The notes under the pieces are model-generated. The model saw only the letters and a list, made by a program, of their open reading frames with translations. It did not search any database and was not told the origin of the DNA. Of a stretch of 64,000 nt of DNA, positions 20,061 through 31,025 are shown piece by piece; within the stretch, counting starts at the first letter, position 1; each line of letters starts with the position of its first letter. This DNA is from Tupaia tana (lineage: Eukaryota > Chordata > Mammalia > Scandentia > Tupaiidae), in NCBI GenBank assembly GCA_026018925.1, contig JAKSZU010000026.1, forward strand, positions 12,825,127 through 12,889,126. The letters are read 5' to 3'. The translations under genes were made by a program, and so were the position numbers.

Positions 20061-21090
20061 CCTCTTGCCTCAGTCTTCCTCACATTAGTGACTGGTAGGC
20101 TCTTTGACAGACAGGCTCTATAGCTGATTGTACTGATTGTACTTGTTCGTTCTTTGGGAAAAAGCAAGGGCAACTTTTTTCTCACAGGCACAGTAATGGT
20201 CCAGTGTGGAAGGGCATGAATGGATGTGATGAATGCAGGAAGATTGCATCAGGCATAAACCTTACAAACCCTCTCAGATTTCCTTAGCTACCTTTTCCTT
20301 TCTTTTCTCCTGGTCAGCAGCTTACCCACAGAGTTGCTTCTCCACTTCTGGACTTGACACATGCTATGCCGCGGGAATTTTCCAGCCTGGGTAGTGGCAG
20401 AATGCTAGGTTACACAACAGGAAGTGTGAAGGACTTAGTTTCTCAAGGGATGAATCTTCTCCACAGAGAAGTGGAAAATGGGAGAGAGCTGAGCAGACAT
20501 ATGTGCTCTCCTTTCTCTCCTTCACGGACCACTTCCCAGATGTGGCTTCTCCTTGTAGCCTCTGTGGAAAAGAATGTGCTCCAAGTAAGCAAGCCTGCTG
20601 AGCCACCTGCTGTGGATGATGGGGACTATTTCTCAGTGTGGAAATGCATCACATTGCTTTGCATTTTTCCCTGCTTCCTTTATTGGTTCCCCCCCATCCT
20701 CATCCCCATAGGCTTTTACCTCATGAATGAAGAGGGAGCTCTTTAACCCTTGTCTCAGGTTCTGTTTCTAACCAGGCTAAGAAAACAGAACCCAGGAAAG
20801 GAATGATTTGATTATGGCAAAAGAAAAGTCTTATTGTGTCAGCAACTAGATGCTTAGGAAAAGGATTGTAAGATCGTAGAGAACACTACAAAGGGAAGTC
20901 AGAAAGACATATCCCTTAACATGTCTATTGAAGTATGCCTCTAGAGTGGGAGATGACAAAAGGAAGGTGGATCAGTCATATGTGACAGTGACACAGAAAG
21001 AGGACAGTAGGAATTCAGAGCTTGGGGGAAGAAATTCTGTGGTCTTCCCTCCTATGAGATATAATCTAGTTTTCTTCTTTCTACCTGTTC
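20061..21090. other. SINE-free sequence, no gene recognised
   Basis: About 1 kb without a SINE. An ORF of 130 codons at 20354-20746 has no recognisable domain or splice context, and I treat it as chance. Confidence 0.45.
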
Positions 21091-21097
21091 AGTTGCC

Positions 21098-21352
21098 CAT
21101 CCATCCATCCATCCATCTATTCATCCTTTTAACTATCCACCCACCAATTCACTTGCCTATCCACCCATCCATCTATCCACCCACCCACCCACTCACCCAT
21201 CCATCCACCCATCCATCCATCCATCCATCCACCCTTCCACCCACCCATTCACTTCCCTATCCATCCAACCATCTATCCACCCAGCCACCCACCCATTTAC
21301 TTGCCTGTCTACCTATCCATCTATCTGCCCGCCCAGCCAGCCAGCCAGCCGC
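21098..21352. repeat. (CCAT)n/(CCAC)n array
   Basis: About 60 imperfect tetranucleotide units with interspersed CACTT variants, ending in (GCCA)n. It abuts an antisense L2 end, whose own (TTCA)n terminus is a plausible seed. Confidence 0.93.
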
Positions 21353-21357
21353 TATTT

Positions 21358-21480
21358 CCTGAGCACCTCCTATTTGCCAGGCACTATGCTTGGTGCTGAG
21401 CACACAGCAGTGGAGCGAGAGGTGATGGTCCTGGCCTTCACAGAGCTCACTATTTAGCAGGGAAGAAAGAAAGGACACAT
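21358..21480 (-). mobile_element. L2 3' end
   Basis: Antisense L2 signature: TGAGCACCTCCTATTTGCCA, GGCACTATGCTTGGTGCTGA, CAGCAGTGGAGC, CTTCACAGAGCTCAC. Confidence 0.8.
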
Positions 21481-21716
21481 TTAAGTGAGAAGTGCAGGAT
21501 GAAAGAGGATTTGTTTTAGGAGTTTTTGATGCTGAAAACACAGATTGTATCCTAGTACTGTAAGAATATAAATAGAAATAAGGAAAGCAGGGATCTCAAA
21601 AGACAACTGGGCCTTAATGGGACTCCAAGTAAATGTGTGTAACCTGCCTCTCTCAGATCTTGACGGATTTCCAAGTGACTGCATCCTAGGGAAGAACTAG
21701 GTCTACCACAGCAATC
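21481..21716. other. Single-copy sequence
   Basis: No feature recognised. Confidence 0.4.
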
Positions 21717-21758
21717 TCTCTCTCTCTAAGAGGTTTTTGCCACAGGGTATGTGCATTC

Positions 21759-21796
<38 letters not shown>

Positions 21797-21996
21797 TAGT
21801 AAGAGGGAAAGTGAGAAATCACCCCCCAAGGGGGATTGTCATCCTTTGCAATCCCTTCTCCTACATTCTCCTCCTGGGATCTTAGGCACACACACACGTG
21901 CCTGGCGTGATTTTCAAGTCACTGGGTCTGGGACTCAAACCGTGCACCGCCATATGGGAGTCCAGCCACATAACCACTATGCCATCTGTTGGTCCC
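21717..21996 (-). mobile_element. SINE-A with (GA)n
   Basis: Antisense copy ending CCATCTGTTGGTCCC. The CT stretch has expanded to (GA)n at 21758-21791. Confidence 0.9.
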
Positions 21997-22440
21997 AGAA
22001 TAACTATTATTTTATAACTAAGCTATGGTAACAAGCAGACCTCTCCCCCTAGCCAAGGGGTTTATAGAAGCTAGGGATTACTTTCTTTTTCATGCTGTAG
22101 TCCATGGATGGGGGTTGGTCCAAGGAGATTAGGCAGCTCTGCTTCTTGCAGCAGCTAAGTACTATTGCTCTACTCTTACCTGGCACGTGCTGTCTTAGGT
22201 ATAGGTAGGTCATCAGCGCCAAGACAGTATTTGAGCCCGTGGGAAGACAGGCGAGAGAGGAAGGGAATGGGGGAGGGGCTGGCAATGGTACCCTTCATTC
22301 TCACTCAGATTCTGTTCCTAAGAACCTCATCATGTGACAACTAGCGCAAAGGAGAGAGGGAAATGTGGTTTCTAGCTGGCCCAAAATGCCCAGGGTTGGA
22401 GGCGAGCACTGTTATGGAAAGGAAGAAAGGGAGACTAGAT
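21997..22440. other. Single-copy sequence
   Basis: No feature recognised. Confidence 0.4.
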
Positions 22441-22447
22441 CCTGGGT

Positions 22448-22640
22448 ATGGTTGCTAGGATTCACACATCAAAATATACAATACCCAGTTCACATTGAAT
22501 TTCAGATATACAATGAATAACTTTTTTTTTTTATTATAACTGTGTCCCATATAGACATATTCATTGTTTATCTAGAAAATGGGTTCGTTGTTTATCTGAA
22601 ATTCAGATTTGACCAGGAGTTCTGGAACGAGGTGATGTTA
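22448..22640. mobile_element. Palindromic MER-type DNA element
   Basis: Inverted arms: TTGAATTTCAGATATACAATGA on one side and TCGTTGTTTATCTGAAATTCAG on the other, around GTGTCCCATATAG. Matches a known type of mammalian palindromic non-autonomous transposon; I do not assign the exact family. Confidence 0.6.
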
Positions 22641-22743
22641 GTGGTAGTGTTCTAGAAAGAAGGTTCATCAATTGCTGCTGAATTCTCAAAGCTTACCCTG
22701 GTTTCTTCCTTTTCTAAATTTTATTCGTTCAACTGGTTTATTC

Positions 22744-23005
22744 TTTTTTTTTTTTTCCTTAAGTTTCCCAGAGGGTATGTGTGCTTGCCTGAGAGACAGA
22801 TGGAAACAGAGAGAGGGAGAAAGTACTTGCACTGCCCCTCAAAAGGCATGGCCGCACCATAATCCCTTCTCCTCCATTTCTTCATCCTGTCTGGATTGTG
22901 GGCACCTGTGCACATTGTCTGGCATGTTTTTTTCAATCCAGGATTCAAGCCTGATCAGCCATGTGGAATCTAGTTTTCCTAACCATTAGGCCACAGGGCC
23001 AGCCC
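22744..23005 (-). mobile_element. SINE-D
   Basis: T tail, TTTCCCAGAGGGTATGTGTG, and a head ending TTAGGCCACAGGGCCAGCCC. Confidence 0.8.
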
Positions 23006-23046
23006 TGTCTCTTTACTTTCACAAATTGCTTTCAGCCTCCTTTCTT

Positions 23047-23238
23047 TTATTTTTTAAAAGAATCATTTATTTAATTTTATTTATTTATTTATTCATTTTT
23101 AAAAAAAAAAAATTTGACCAGAGAGAGAGAGGGAGTGGGAAAGTGAGAAAGTACAAGCCGCCAGGTTTGGGACTCAACTGTGGTTGGCCATGTGGGAGTG
23201 TCCAGCATCTTAACCAACATGCCACCTGCTGGTCCCCC
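23047..23238 (-). mobile_element. SINE-B
   Basis: AT tail, AAATTTGACCAGAGAGAG, head ending CACCTGCTGGTCCC. TSD TTCAG(C/T)CTCCTTTC. Confidence 0.9.
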
Positions 23239-23589
23239 TTCAGTCTCCTTTCATTAATAACCTCATCCCCATTTTCCCATTTATGTTAGCTATAGAACAT
23301 TTCTTTTACTTGCAATCAAAAGTTTGCTAATAATACGTTGCACGCAGTTGAGTTTGACCTTGAAGAGGCTAAACTGACAGCAGCTCTTGGGAGTATTTGT
23401 CATTTCTTCTGAGGCATTTATAAAAGCCATCACTTGTGTCAACAACAGGATTGAATGTGCTACCATGGTTTGTATTTTACTGTTTTAAAAGAAACAACCC
23501 AAGGCCTGTGTGGTAAATAAATAAGAGAGATATAGATTTATGCTGGCAGCCATCACCTCAATGTTAGAAAGAGAAAACCTTTTTCAAGT
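23239..23589. other. Single-copy sequence
   Basis: No feature recognised. Confidence 0.4.
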
Positions 23590-24075
23590 TGATTTCTGCC
23601 ATGAGCTTGAGGGACACAGAGATGCAGAGACAGAGAGACAGAGCACCAACAGTATCTCGATGCTGTAATCTATCCCCAGTCTCAGCCAGTCTCAGACCAC
23701 GAGCTCACACAGGCTTGGTTTACTCAGGAGGGTCCCTGGACCCAGATAGAAAACCTTCCCATGGGACCAGCAGTTGGCGTAATGGCTATGTCGCTGGACT
23801 CCCAGGTCTAGTCGACCGTGGTTCACGTCCCGGACCCAGTGGCTTAAAACTCATGTTGGGCGTGTGTGCGTGTGTGTCCAAGATCCTGAGAGGAGAATGG
23901 AGGAGAAGGGATTGTGGCGTGGCCATTCCCCCGGGGGGTGAATTCTCGCTTTCTGTCTCTCTCTCTGTCTGTCTGGCGGGCTCATGTGCCCTATTAGCAA
24001 AATCCTCTCCAAAAAAAAAAAAAAGAAAAGAAAACCTTCTCATGTGAGTTACCCTATTGCTGTACTTCATCCAGT
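23590..24075 (-). mobile_element. SINE-C, split by SINE-A
   Basis: Pieces 23590-23762 and 24029-24075. Landmarks CCATGAGCTTGAGGGACACA, TATCCCCAGTCTCAGCCAGT and ACTCAGGAGGGTCCCTGGAC. Confidence 0.72.
23763..24028 (+). mobile_element. SINE-A nested in SINE-C
   Basis: Sense copy with box A TGGCGTAATGG. TSD GAAAACCTTC(C/T)CATG on both sides. Confidence 0.93.
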
Positions 24076-24095
24076 CCCTAAAAAAGGTAGAATTC

Positions 24096-24342
24096 TTTTT
24101 TTTTAGAGAGAGATTTTTGCTGTAGGGCACATGCGCTCGCTGGAGAGACAGAGAGAGACAGAGGGACAGAAAGGAAGAACCCACCCTCCAGGAGGGATGG
24201 CCATACTGGAATCCGTTCTCCTCCATTCTCCTCTTGGGATTTCGGGTACCCACATGTGCCTGGTGTGAGACGTAAGCCTCTGGGTCTAAGACTCGAACCG
24301 TGGGAGTGCAAAGATATAACCACTACTCCACCTGCTGGTTCC
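24096..24342 (-). mobile_element. SINE-A with deletion in head
   Basis: Antisense copy in which the segment between box B and the mid-head is missing (CTCGAACCGTGGGAGTGC). TSD AA(A/G)AAGGTAGAAT. Confidence 0.88.
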
Positions 24343-24861
24343 AAGAAGGTAGAATGCTTATGTTTCCACTATGGAGCTGGCCAAGAAAAAAATGACCAAT
24401 GGAAATTTTATTTCATTTTCTTCTTCTCTCCAGTCTGATAAAGGAGAGGGAACGTGGGGAGGAGCAGAGCAATGAACAATAAAAAAGGGAAAAGACAAAC
24501 AAACAAACCAAACACCAAAGCCCAGGCAATCTGCAAATCGAATCATCACAGTGAGATGCAAAATCATCAAAAAAACCCCAAAAAAACCCAAAAATCACCT
24601 GAGAAAATGCAAAAGCGATCATTCGATTTGATTAGACTTAGAGAAACAACACTTCTTGATACCTGCGAGGGATGATTCAGTGAAACAAGAAAACTAGAGT
24701 GATTGTGGATCTTTATCTCTGGGGAGTTGAAAGAGAAGGGCAAATGGCTCTTATTCATCTTGGGTGGGCCAGTGACCTCATCAGATCCACCAGAGTTCTG
24801 TGAATAAGTCTGAAGGTTTCTTAGGGTTTTGTACCCCAATCATTTTAACTAGTCTTTCATT
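24343..24861. other. Single-copy sequence
   Basis: A-rich stretch at 24480-24600, no other feature recognised. Confidence 0.4.
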
Positions 24862-25118
24862 TTTATTTCCTTATTTAGATTTTTGCCATAGGATGTGTGT
24901 GCTCGCCAAAGACAGAGGGACAGAGAGAGAGGGAAAGTAAGAAATCACCTCTGAGGGGACGACCATCCCACAATCCCTTCTAAATTCTCCTGTTGTGATT
25001 TTAGGCATGCACGTACATGCTCCCTGTGTGTTTTTCAAGCCACTGGGTCCGGGACTCGAACCGTGAGGTCTCTCATGTGAGATCCAGCCACCTTAACCAC
25101 CATGCCACTAGCTGGCCT
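24862..25118 (-). mobile_element. SINE-A
   Basis: Antisense copy beginning near TTATTTAGATTTTTGCC and ending CACTAGCTGGCC. TSD TTTAACT(A/G). Confidence 0.86.
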
Positions 25119-25604
25119 TTAACTGCTCCTTTCAACACGTGTTACTACCAGCACAGTGCCTCTCTGTGGGAGCTCATTCCTCCTCTTCTGCTCTGCAACT
25201 CCCCGGAGGCCAGGGCTGCTGGAAACCATTATAAATCGGCACAGATTTCAAGCTTTTGGATGCTTCACGCCCTTCGGAAAAAAACGATTAAAGAATCACA
25301 ACATGCTCAAAAGTGTGGCAGACCTGACAATCTGTCACCCGAAACGTGCTAATCATGTGGAACAGTAGCGATCAGATTCATGGCTACCTCTTGTGAAATG
25401 GAAGCGTGACACTTCAGCGGCTGCCAGGTGGTGCTTAAATAAACTGGGACACTTCACCTTGAAAGCGTTTGGTAAGTGCTGGAAAGCCCAAACAGAAATA
25501 AATGATTTAAGAAGCCGTGGACTCTGCATAGAAGTAGTCTAGTCCCGTGCCAGAGCCTGGTGCTCTTGAACACTTGGGCTGTGTCTAGGGTGACTGAGAA
25601 CTGA
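25119..25604. other. Single-copy sequence with retained CpGs
   Basis: No repeat recognised. CpGs (AACTCCCCGGAGG, TTCACGCCCTTCGG, CCCGAAACGTGC) survive outside SINEs. No convincing exon, but possibly constrained sequence. Confidence 0.45.
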
Positions 25605-25803
25605 TACTGTAATTTTATTTAAAGTTTGTTCATTTTCAAATTTCAAAAATTGAGGTGAAGTTCAGATTATGTAAAGTTAGCCATTTTATTGGCAAGCCTG
25701 AGGGACATTATTTTAAGTAAAATAAACCAGACATAAAAAGAGAAATACCACATGTTCTCTCATCCATGGAAACTGAAAAATTGACCTCCTAGAAACAGAG
25801 CTG
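25605..25803 (+). mobile_element. L1M 3' UTR fragments
   Basis: AAAATTGAGGTGAAGTTCAG fits an antisense L1 end. CATTATTTTAAGTAAAATAA and CCACATGTTCTCTCATCC fit a sense L1 end. Two joined fragments. Confidence 0.65.
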
Positions 25804-26058
25804 AGAGCCAGCAAAGGGCATGGTGGTTAAGGTGGCTGGATCCTACACGGCCAATTGCACTGTTTGAGTCCTGGACTTGGTGGCTTGAAAAACATGCTGG
25901 GCATGTGTATACGTGTCCCCAAAATCCTGAGAAAAAATGGAGGAGAAAGGACTATGGCACGGTCATCCCTTCTGGGAGGTGCTTTCTCTCTCTCTCTCCC
26001 TGGTGAGCTCGTGTGCCCTATAGTAAGTTAAAACACACACACACACAAACACAAAAGC
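25804..26058 (+). mobile_element. SINE-D
   Basis: Head GAGAGCCAGCAAAGGGCATGG, GGCTTGAAAAACATGCTGGG, CCTATAGTAAGTTAAAACAC end with a short (CA)n. A fragment resembling a SINE-C 3' end follows to about 26115. Confidence 0.8.
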
Positions 26059-26296
26059 CTGTCTCTCTATGGCTCTCCTCCTTCCCTCTTTCTCTTTTAT
26101 TGGAAGAAAGGAAGGCAGCAAGCTGATGAAGGATGTGTTACAAGCAAGTTACCACTATGGGTAACTGGAGCCCATTCCCAGTGGGGAGCTCTGAAGACTG
26201 ACCATGACTCAGCGTTTTCTCAATGGAGGGGAGAGGGAACTGGGGTATTTAGCTACCAACACCTATCTATCATTGAGTTGGGGGTGTCACGAACTC

Positions 26297-26547
26297 TTTT
26301 TTTTTGTTTGTTTGGAGAGGTTTTTGCTATAGAGTGCGTACGCTTGCCAGAGAGACAGAAAGCGAGAAATCATCCCCCAGCGGGGGATGACCATGCTGAA
26401 ATCCCTTCTCCTCCATTCTTCTCTCGGGATCTTGGGCACGCATGCACATGTGCCCAGTGTTAGTTTAAGCCACTGGGTCCGGGACTCGAACTGCGGTCAA
26501 CTACATGGGAGTCCAGCGACATAGCCATTATGCTCACTGCTGGTCCT
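26297..26547 (-). mobile_element. SINE-A
   Basis: Antisense copy in which the short CT stretch has lost one unit. TSD GGGG(G)TGTCACGAACT / GGGGTCATGAACT. Confidence 0.92.
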
Positions 26548-27260
26548 GGGGGTCATGAACTTTTGAGACTTCTGGTCTGTCCTGCTTGCCAACCAGTTGT
26601 GCATGCTCAACTCAAACAAAGGCCTCATTCAGAGTCACAGGAAGCATCTCTGGGCATGTAGAGATGAGTGTTGAGTGTTGAGGGGCTCTGGGCAAGGTCC
26701 CAGCAGCATCTACTACACGAGTGATTACCCTGGGCTGTGAGCATAGAAGAATTTTTCATATTTATTTCTGTGTTAGTTTCATCTCTGGCACCATTTCAGT
26801 CCTCACTCTTGTTTTTCTTTTTCCTCCTCCTCTCCTACTTATAATATATGCTATCTGGCGATGTTTTATGTATCTTTGTAAGCTGCCTTAAATATTTTCT
26901 GGAACACAGCAGGGTATAAATAAATAAATACTAGTGAGGTTGAACATTTCTCCTTATTTTGAACCATTTCTTGCATTCTGAGATCTTCTTAGAACAGGGC
27001 CTTATTCTCCTGTGCCTAGCCCCTCAAGCCCATCAAAGACATTTGATTATTGTTCTGTAGAAGGACACATACCATGAAGATACACAGACCTGTTTATAAA
27101 CCAACTGTGTGACCAGATGCAGTTACTGACCCCTTTCTTCTTGAACCCAGTGCCCACTAGGTGCTCAGTAAATGCACATGAAATGAATGAATGAACTGTT
27201 TCAGAACCTATATACAATAAGGCCTCCCATAGACAGCCAGGCAGAGGTCCTACCATCCTG
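26548..27260. other. Single-copy sequence with an L2-like end
   Basis: Mostly featureless. AGGTGCTCAGTAAATGCACA with ATGAATGAATGAA near 27160-27195 is a sense L2 3' terminus. Confidence 0.5.
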
Positions 27261-27273
27261 GAATTAACGTTTC

Positions 27274-27480
27274 TTTCTTTCTTTCTTTCTTTTTTTTGAA
27301 AGAATTATTTAAAAATTATTATTATTATTATTTATTTATTTTGCTCTAGGACATATGTGCTCACCAGAGAGAGACAAAGAAAGAGGGAAAGTGATAAAAC
27401 AAGCTGCCACCTCCAGGACTTGAACTGTTGTCAGCCATGTGGGAGTTTAGTGTCTTAACCACCATGCCACCTGCTGGTTC
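27274..27480 (-). mobile_element. SINE-B with (TTTC)n tail
   Basis: A (TTTC)n stretch at 27270-27290 forms the end of the tail. TSD CTGGAATTAACGTTTC / CTGAATTTGGTGTTTC. Confidence 0.87.
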
Positions 27481-27971
27481 CTGAATTTGGTGTTTCATAA
27501 GGTCAAGGTTGCCCTTGAAATTGCTATCACATTGCTATACTTACTTTTGTGTGCACAAGCTGGGATGTAGAGACTAAAGATAGATCTAGAGATGGAGTTC
27601 TTACACGTACGCCCAGCAGGCTCTGAGCATCTAAGAACACCCAATGGCAATTCCAATGCAGTCTGTTTATGAAGCTAATCTTCGCTTGTAGGTGTCCTGG
27701 TAAACTGTTCCTAATAACACCCCTATCGAGAAAAGAATTACCAGCCATGTTGAACACTGAGCTCCCCAAGAATCTCAGATGCTAGAATTGAATGACTGCT
27801 TTACATTTCATGAATCAGAAAGAAATTGTTGTTTAGATGGTGGGGCGTAGCCATGGAGGTATCTGGAGTTGTGTGCTGTAATATTTTCCTCTAAAGAGGC
27901 AAGCACAGTCATTTTATTTAATAAAACACTGACTTGAAACTAAAAATTATCTTAGCCTTTAAGACAAATTC
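27481..27971. other. Single-copy sequence
   Basis: No feature recognised. Its last bases, TTTAAGACAAATTC, serve as the target of the next SINE nest. Confidence 0.4.
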
Positions 27972-27994
27972 TTTTTTTTAAAAATTATTTACTT

Positions 27995-28163
27995 GGGGCT
28001 GGCAGGTGGCAGGGTGGTTAAGGGCACTGGAGTCCCACATGTCTAATCACAGTTCGAGTCCCAGACTGGTGACTTGCTTTCACACTTTCCCTCTCTCTTA
28101 CTCTGTCACTCTCTGGTCAAATTAAAATAAATAAATAAAGTTAAATAACGTAATTCTTTTCAA
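27995..28163 (+). mobile_element. SINE-B nested in SINE-B
   Basis: Head GGGGCTGGCAGGTGGCAGGG, TCTGGTCAAATTAAAATAAA, and a tail ending TAATTCTTTT. Confidence 0.87.
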
Positions 28164-28166
28164 CAA

Positions 28167-28425
28167 TTTTTTAAGAGGTTTTTGCTATAGGCCACGTGCA
28201 CTCACCAGAAAGACAGAGAGAGACAGAGAAACAGAAAGCGAGAAATCACCCCCCCACCCCCACCCCGGGGGGATGGCCACACCACAATCCCTTCTTCTCT
28301 ATTCTCTCTGGATCTTGGGCACTCACGCACATGCGCCTGGTGTGAGTCCACCAGGTCTGGGACTGGAACCACTGTCGAATACATGGGATTCCAGCACCAT
28401 AGCTACTACGCTAACTGCTGGTCCC
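28167..28425 (-). mobile_element. SINE-A in the same nest
   Basis: Antisense copy ending CTAACTGCTGGTCCC. TSD about CAACAATTTTT / CACCAATGATT. Confidence 0.9.
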
Positions 28426-28436
28426 ACCAATGATTA

Positions 28437-28554
28437 AAAATGTATTTACATATTTAATTTCATTTGTTATTATTTTTTAATTTGACCAGAGAGATACAGA
28501 TACCGTGGCTGGCCATGTGGGAATCCAGCGCCTTTAACTATCACCTGCTGGCCT
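28437..28554 (-). mobile_element. SINE-B, outer element of nest
   Basis: Main piece of an antisense SINE-B whose tail probably begins at 27972. The TSD TTAAGACAAATT at 27958-27971 and 28553 encloses the whole nest. The head is internally deleted. Confidence 0.8.
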
Positions 28555-28605
28555 TAAGACAAATTATTGCTATTCAGTAGATCAACATTACCTGCAAGTA
28601 GGATA

Positions 28606-28856
28606 TTTACTCATTTATTTATTTGCTAGAGGGCGTGTGTACTTTGCCAGAGAGAGACTGGAGGAAAGTGAAAACACCCCCAATCACATTGCCATCCCTT
28701 TCCCTCTGCTTCTGCATCTGTCAGAATTTTGGGTATGCATGGACGTATTCCTGGGAAGTTTTTCAGGCTGCCGTTGCTGGAACTTGAACCACGGTTGGTC
28801 GTGTGAGGTCCAGCTTTCTGTGCACAGCTCTTAACCACTGCACTGCAGGCTGGGTT
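28606..28856 (-). mobile_element. SINE-D
   Basis: TTTGCTAGAGGGCGTGTGTA start, GCATCTGTCAGAATTTTGGG body, head ending CTGCAGGCTGGGTTAG. Confidence 0.75.
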
Positions 28857-28870
28857 AGTCCATCTGTTAT

Positions 28871-29067
28871 TTTATTAAAATAATTACTTATTTGTCATTA
28901 TTATTGGTTTTTAAAATGTTGCTATATGACACACATGCTCACCACAGAGAGGCTGAGAGAGAGAGAGTAAGGGAAAATGCGAAAGCAAGCTTCCAGATCT
29001 GGGACTTGAATCATGGTCAGCCATGTGGGGGTCCAGCGCCTGAACCACCATGCCACCTGCCAGCCCC
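28871..29067 (-). mobile_element. SINE-B
   Basis: AT tail, TGCTATATGACACACATGC, head ending CACCTGCCAGCCCC. TSD (C)(A/G)TCTGT(T/G)(A/G)TTTTAT. Confidence 0.84.
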
Positions 29068-29097
29068 CGTCTGTGGTTTTATCGTTGTTGTTGGTTT

Positions 29098-29194
29098 CTG
29101 TTTTTTTGGTTTTCTTTTCAAGATTTTTGCCATACGGTGTGTGCACTTGCCAGAGAGAGACAGAGATAGTGAAAGCAAGAAAATCACCCCCAGT
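29098..29194 (-). mobile_element. SINE-A 3' part, arm of inverted pair
   Basis: Antisense tail, GATTTTTGCCATACGGTGTG, CT stretch and start of body, ending at ATCACCCCCAG where a sense copy begins. Confidence 0.78.
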
Positions 29195-29385
29195 CGACAC
29201 CAGGTCGAGTCTGGACTTGGTGACTTAAAAATCATGCCAGGTGCGTGTGCACGTGTGCCCAAAATCCTGAGGAGAAATGGAGAAGGACCTGTGGCATGGC
29301 CATCCCCCCTCGGGAGGGGGTTAGTAATTTTTCATTTTCTGTCTCTCTGGCAAGTGCACAAGCCATGTAGCAAAAAACTCTCAAC
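29195..29385 (+). mobile_element. SINE-A, head-truncated, other arm
   Basis: Begins within the head (GTCGAGTCTGGAC) and continues to TGTAGCAAAAAACTCTC. With the preceding antisense piece it can form a hairpin stem of about 90 bp. Confidence 0.8.
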
Positions 29386-29386
29386 A

Positions 29387-29592
29387 TTTTTTTTTTTTTT
29401 TTTTTTTTGGCAGAGGGCATGAGTAGGGTGAGTAATCACCTTCCCTGGGGATTGATCATGCTATACTCCCTTCTCCTCCATCTCTCCCTCCCTTTGGAAT
29501 TGTGAGCATACATGAGTGCCCATAAGTCTGGGACTCAAACCACAGTCAGCCATTTAGGATCCAGCTTCCCTAACGACCATGCCACAGGTGCC
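29387..29592 (-). mobile_element. SINE-D
   Basis: Long T tail, GGCAGAGGGCATGAG, CATGAGTGCCCATAAGTCTGG, and a head near GACCATGCCACAGGTGCC. Confidence 0.72.
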
Positions 29593-29599
29593 TCACCCC

Positions 29600-29873
29600 T
29601 TTTTATTAAAAAAAAAAAAAAGTATTGCTAGAGGGTTTGTGTGCCACAGAGAGAAAGAGGAAATGAGGAGAGAGAGAGAAAGAAAGCATCTCCCAGTGGG
29701 GTGTGATCATACCACATTCCCTTTCCTCCTTTTTTTTCTTCCTATTATGATTTTGAATGCATGTGCATGTACCTGGCATTCTTTTCAAGCTGCCAGGGCT
29801 GGGACTTGAACTGTTATCAGCCATGTGGAATCAGGCTCCCAGTGCACAGCCCTTAACCTCTGCACCATGGGGC
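29600..29873 (-). mobile_element. SINE-D
   Basis: T/A-rich tail, GTATTGCTAGAGGGTTTGTG, head ending GCACCATGGGGCC. TSD approximately CCTCACCCCTTT / CACCTCTCCTTT. Confidence 0.76.
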
Positions 29874-29883
29874 CACCTCTCCT

Positions 29884-29904
29884 TTAAGTTTATTTCTTCC
29901 ATGA

Positions 29905-29942
<38 letters not shown>

Positions 29943-30122
29943 TACACTGGCACCCCGACGGAGTCCTCATGCTGGGATCCACGCCCAGCCCTAGCCAGCC
30001 CAGATCATGGACCCGTGAGCTTTTGGTGTGTACAGGGAGGCTCTTAGGCACAAAACCACAACCTTGACCTGTGGTCCAGCATGGCAAAGCAATGCCTCAG
30101 GGCCACGTGATTGGCTGGTCCC
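29884..30122 (-). mobile_element. SINE-C with (CA)n
   Basis: TTTATTTCTTCCATGAG start, (CA)n at 29907-29940 in the CT-rich part, CCAGCCCAGATCATGGACCC, and GTGTACAGGGAGGCTCTTAG. Confidence 0.76.
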
Positions 30123-30596
30123 CACCATTTTGCCTGTGACGATGCACATGACTGAGTGCTCACATGCGTTGCACGCCCGTGGGAATTCCCAGTATGCCAG
30201 CTGTAACTCGACTCCTTTCTCGCCCACTCAGGAAAGCATATTAAATACTGTCAAGAATTAGGTTGTTACAGGGATAATATATTATTTAAAAAAAGATGAA
30301 TCATTCTTCAGCTTCGGTACTTGAACCATTCGTATCAAATCACTCATGACACAGTTCGTGACTGATTGAATTTGAGAACTGCTGGTCTCCTTCCAAACCC
30401 CTGAATTACATAAAAAAGTCATTTAGCCTCATGGTGTCCTCATTTTCTCACCTGGAAATGGGGATGGTGAAATCTTCTCTGTCTGGTTGAGTTGCGATCA
30501 GACAGAGGAAGCAAATGAGATGATGAATGTGAAGGCTTTGGGGACCAGAAATCCTGTGAACAAATGGATGTCACTGGAATGGCTATCTGTAGGAGG
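30123..30596. other. Mostly single-copy, with a MIR-like end
   Basis: AGTCATTTAGCCTC, TCATTTTCTCACCTGGAAAT and GGGGATGGTGAAATC at 30410-30475 are typical of a sense MIR. The rest is unrecognised. Confidence 0.55.
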
Positions 30597-30718
30597 GACT
30601 TCAAAACATTCATGGGAAAATGGAATTACAGTACAAATTTATTTTGGTAAAAAAAAATTTGAAATCCTTGCATAATTTTTTCATGATATGAATTTTCCAT
30701 GAACTTTTGAACAGCTTG
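30597..30718. mobile_element. Palindromic MITE 2, uninterrupted copy
   Basis: Begins GACTTCAAAACATTCATGGG and ends GAATTTTCCATGAACTTTTG, which are inverted complements. AT-rich centre, no coding capacity. Confidence 0.72.
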
Positions 30719-30754
30719 CATTTATGCCAAAGACAGACATATCTGCTGAGAGTT

Positions 30755-31025
30755 TTCTTTGTTTTTTAGAGGTTTTTTGCCTTAGGGCATTTGTGCTCCC
30801 TGGAGAGACAGAGAGAGCCAGAGACAGTGAGAGGGAAAGTGAGAAATCACCCCCCTGGGGGGGGAGGGGATGGCCACGCCGCAATCCCTTCTCCTTTTTT
30901 TCTCTTCTTGGATCTTGGGCACACATGCACCCGATGTGATTTTTCAAGCCACCAGGTTCAGGACTTGAACCCCAGTCGGCAGTGTGGGAGTCCATGACGT
31001 AACTGTTGCACCATCTTCTGGCTCC
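30755..31025 (-). mobile_element. SINE-A
   Basis: Antisense copy ending CATCTTCTGGCTCC. TSD (T)ATCTGCTGAG / CATCTGCTGAG. Confidence 0.9.

Noticed and set aside
20354..20746. ORF of 130 codons in SINE-free sequence
   Set aside because: No domain or convincing splice sites. A length like this occurs by chance in 1 kb across six frames. It remains the best single-copy ORF to test against RNA data.
21098..21352. CRISPR-like or satellite array
   Set aside because: The unit is only 4 bp with no spacers and the genome is clearly mammalian. It is a simple repeat.
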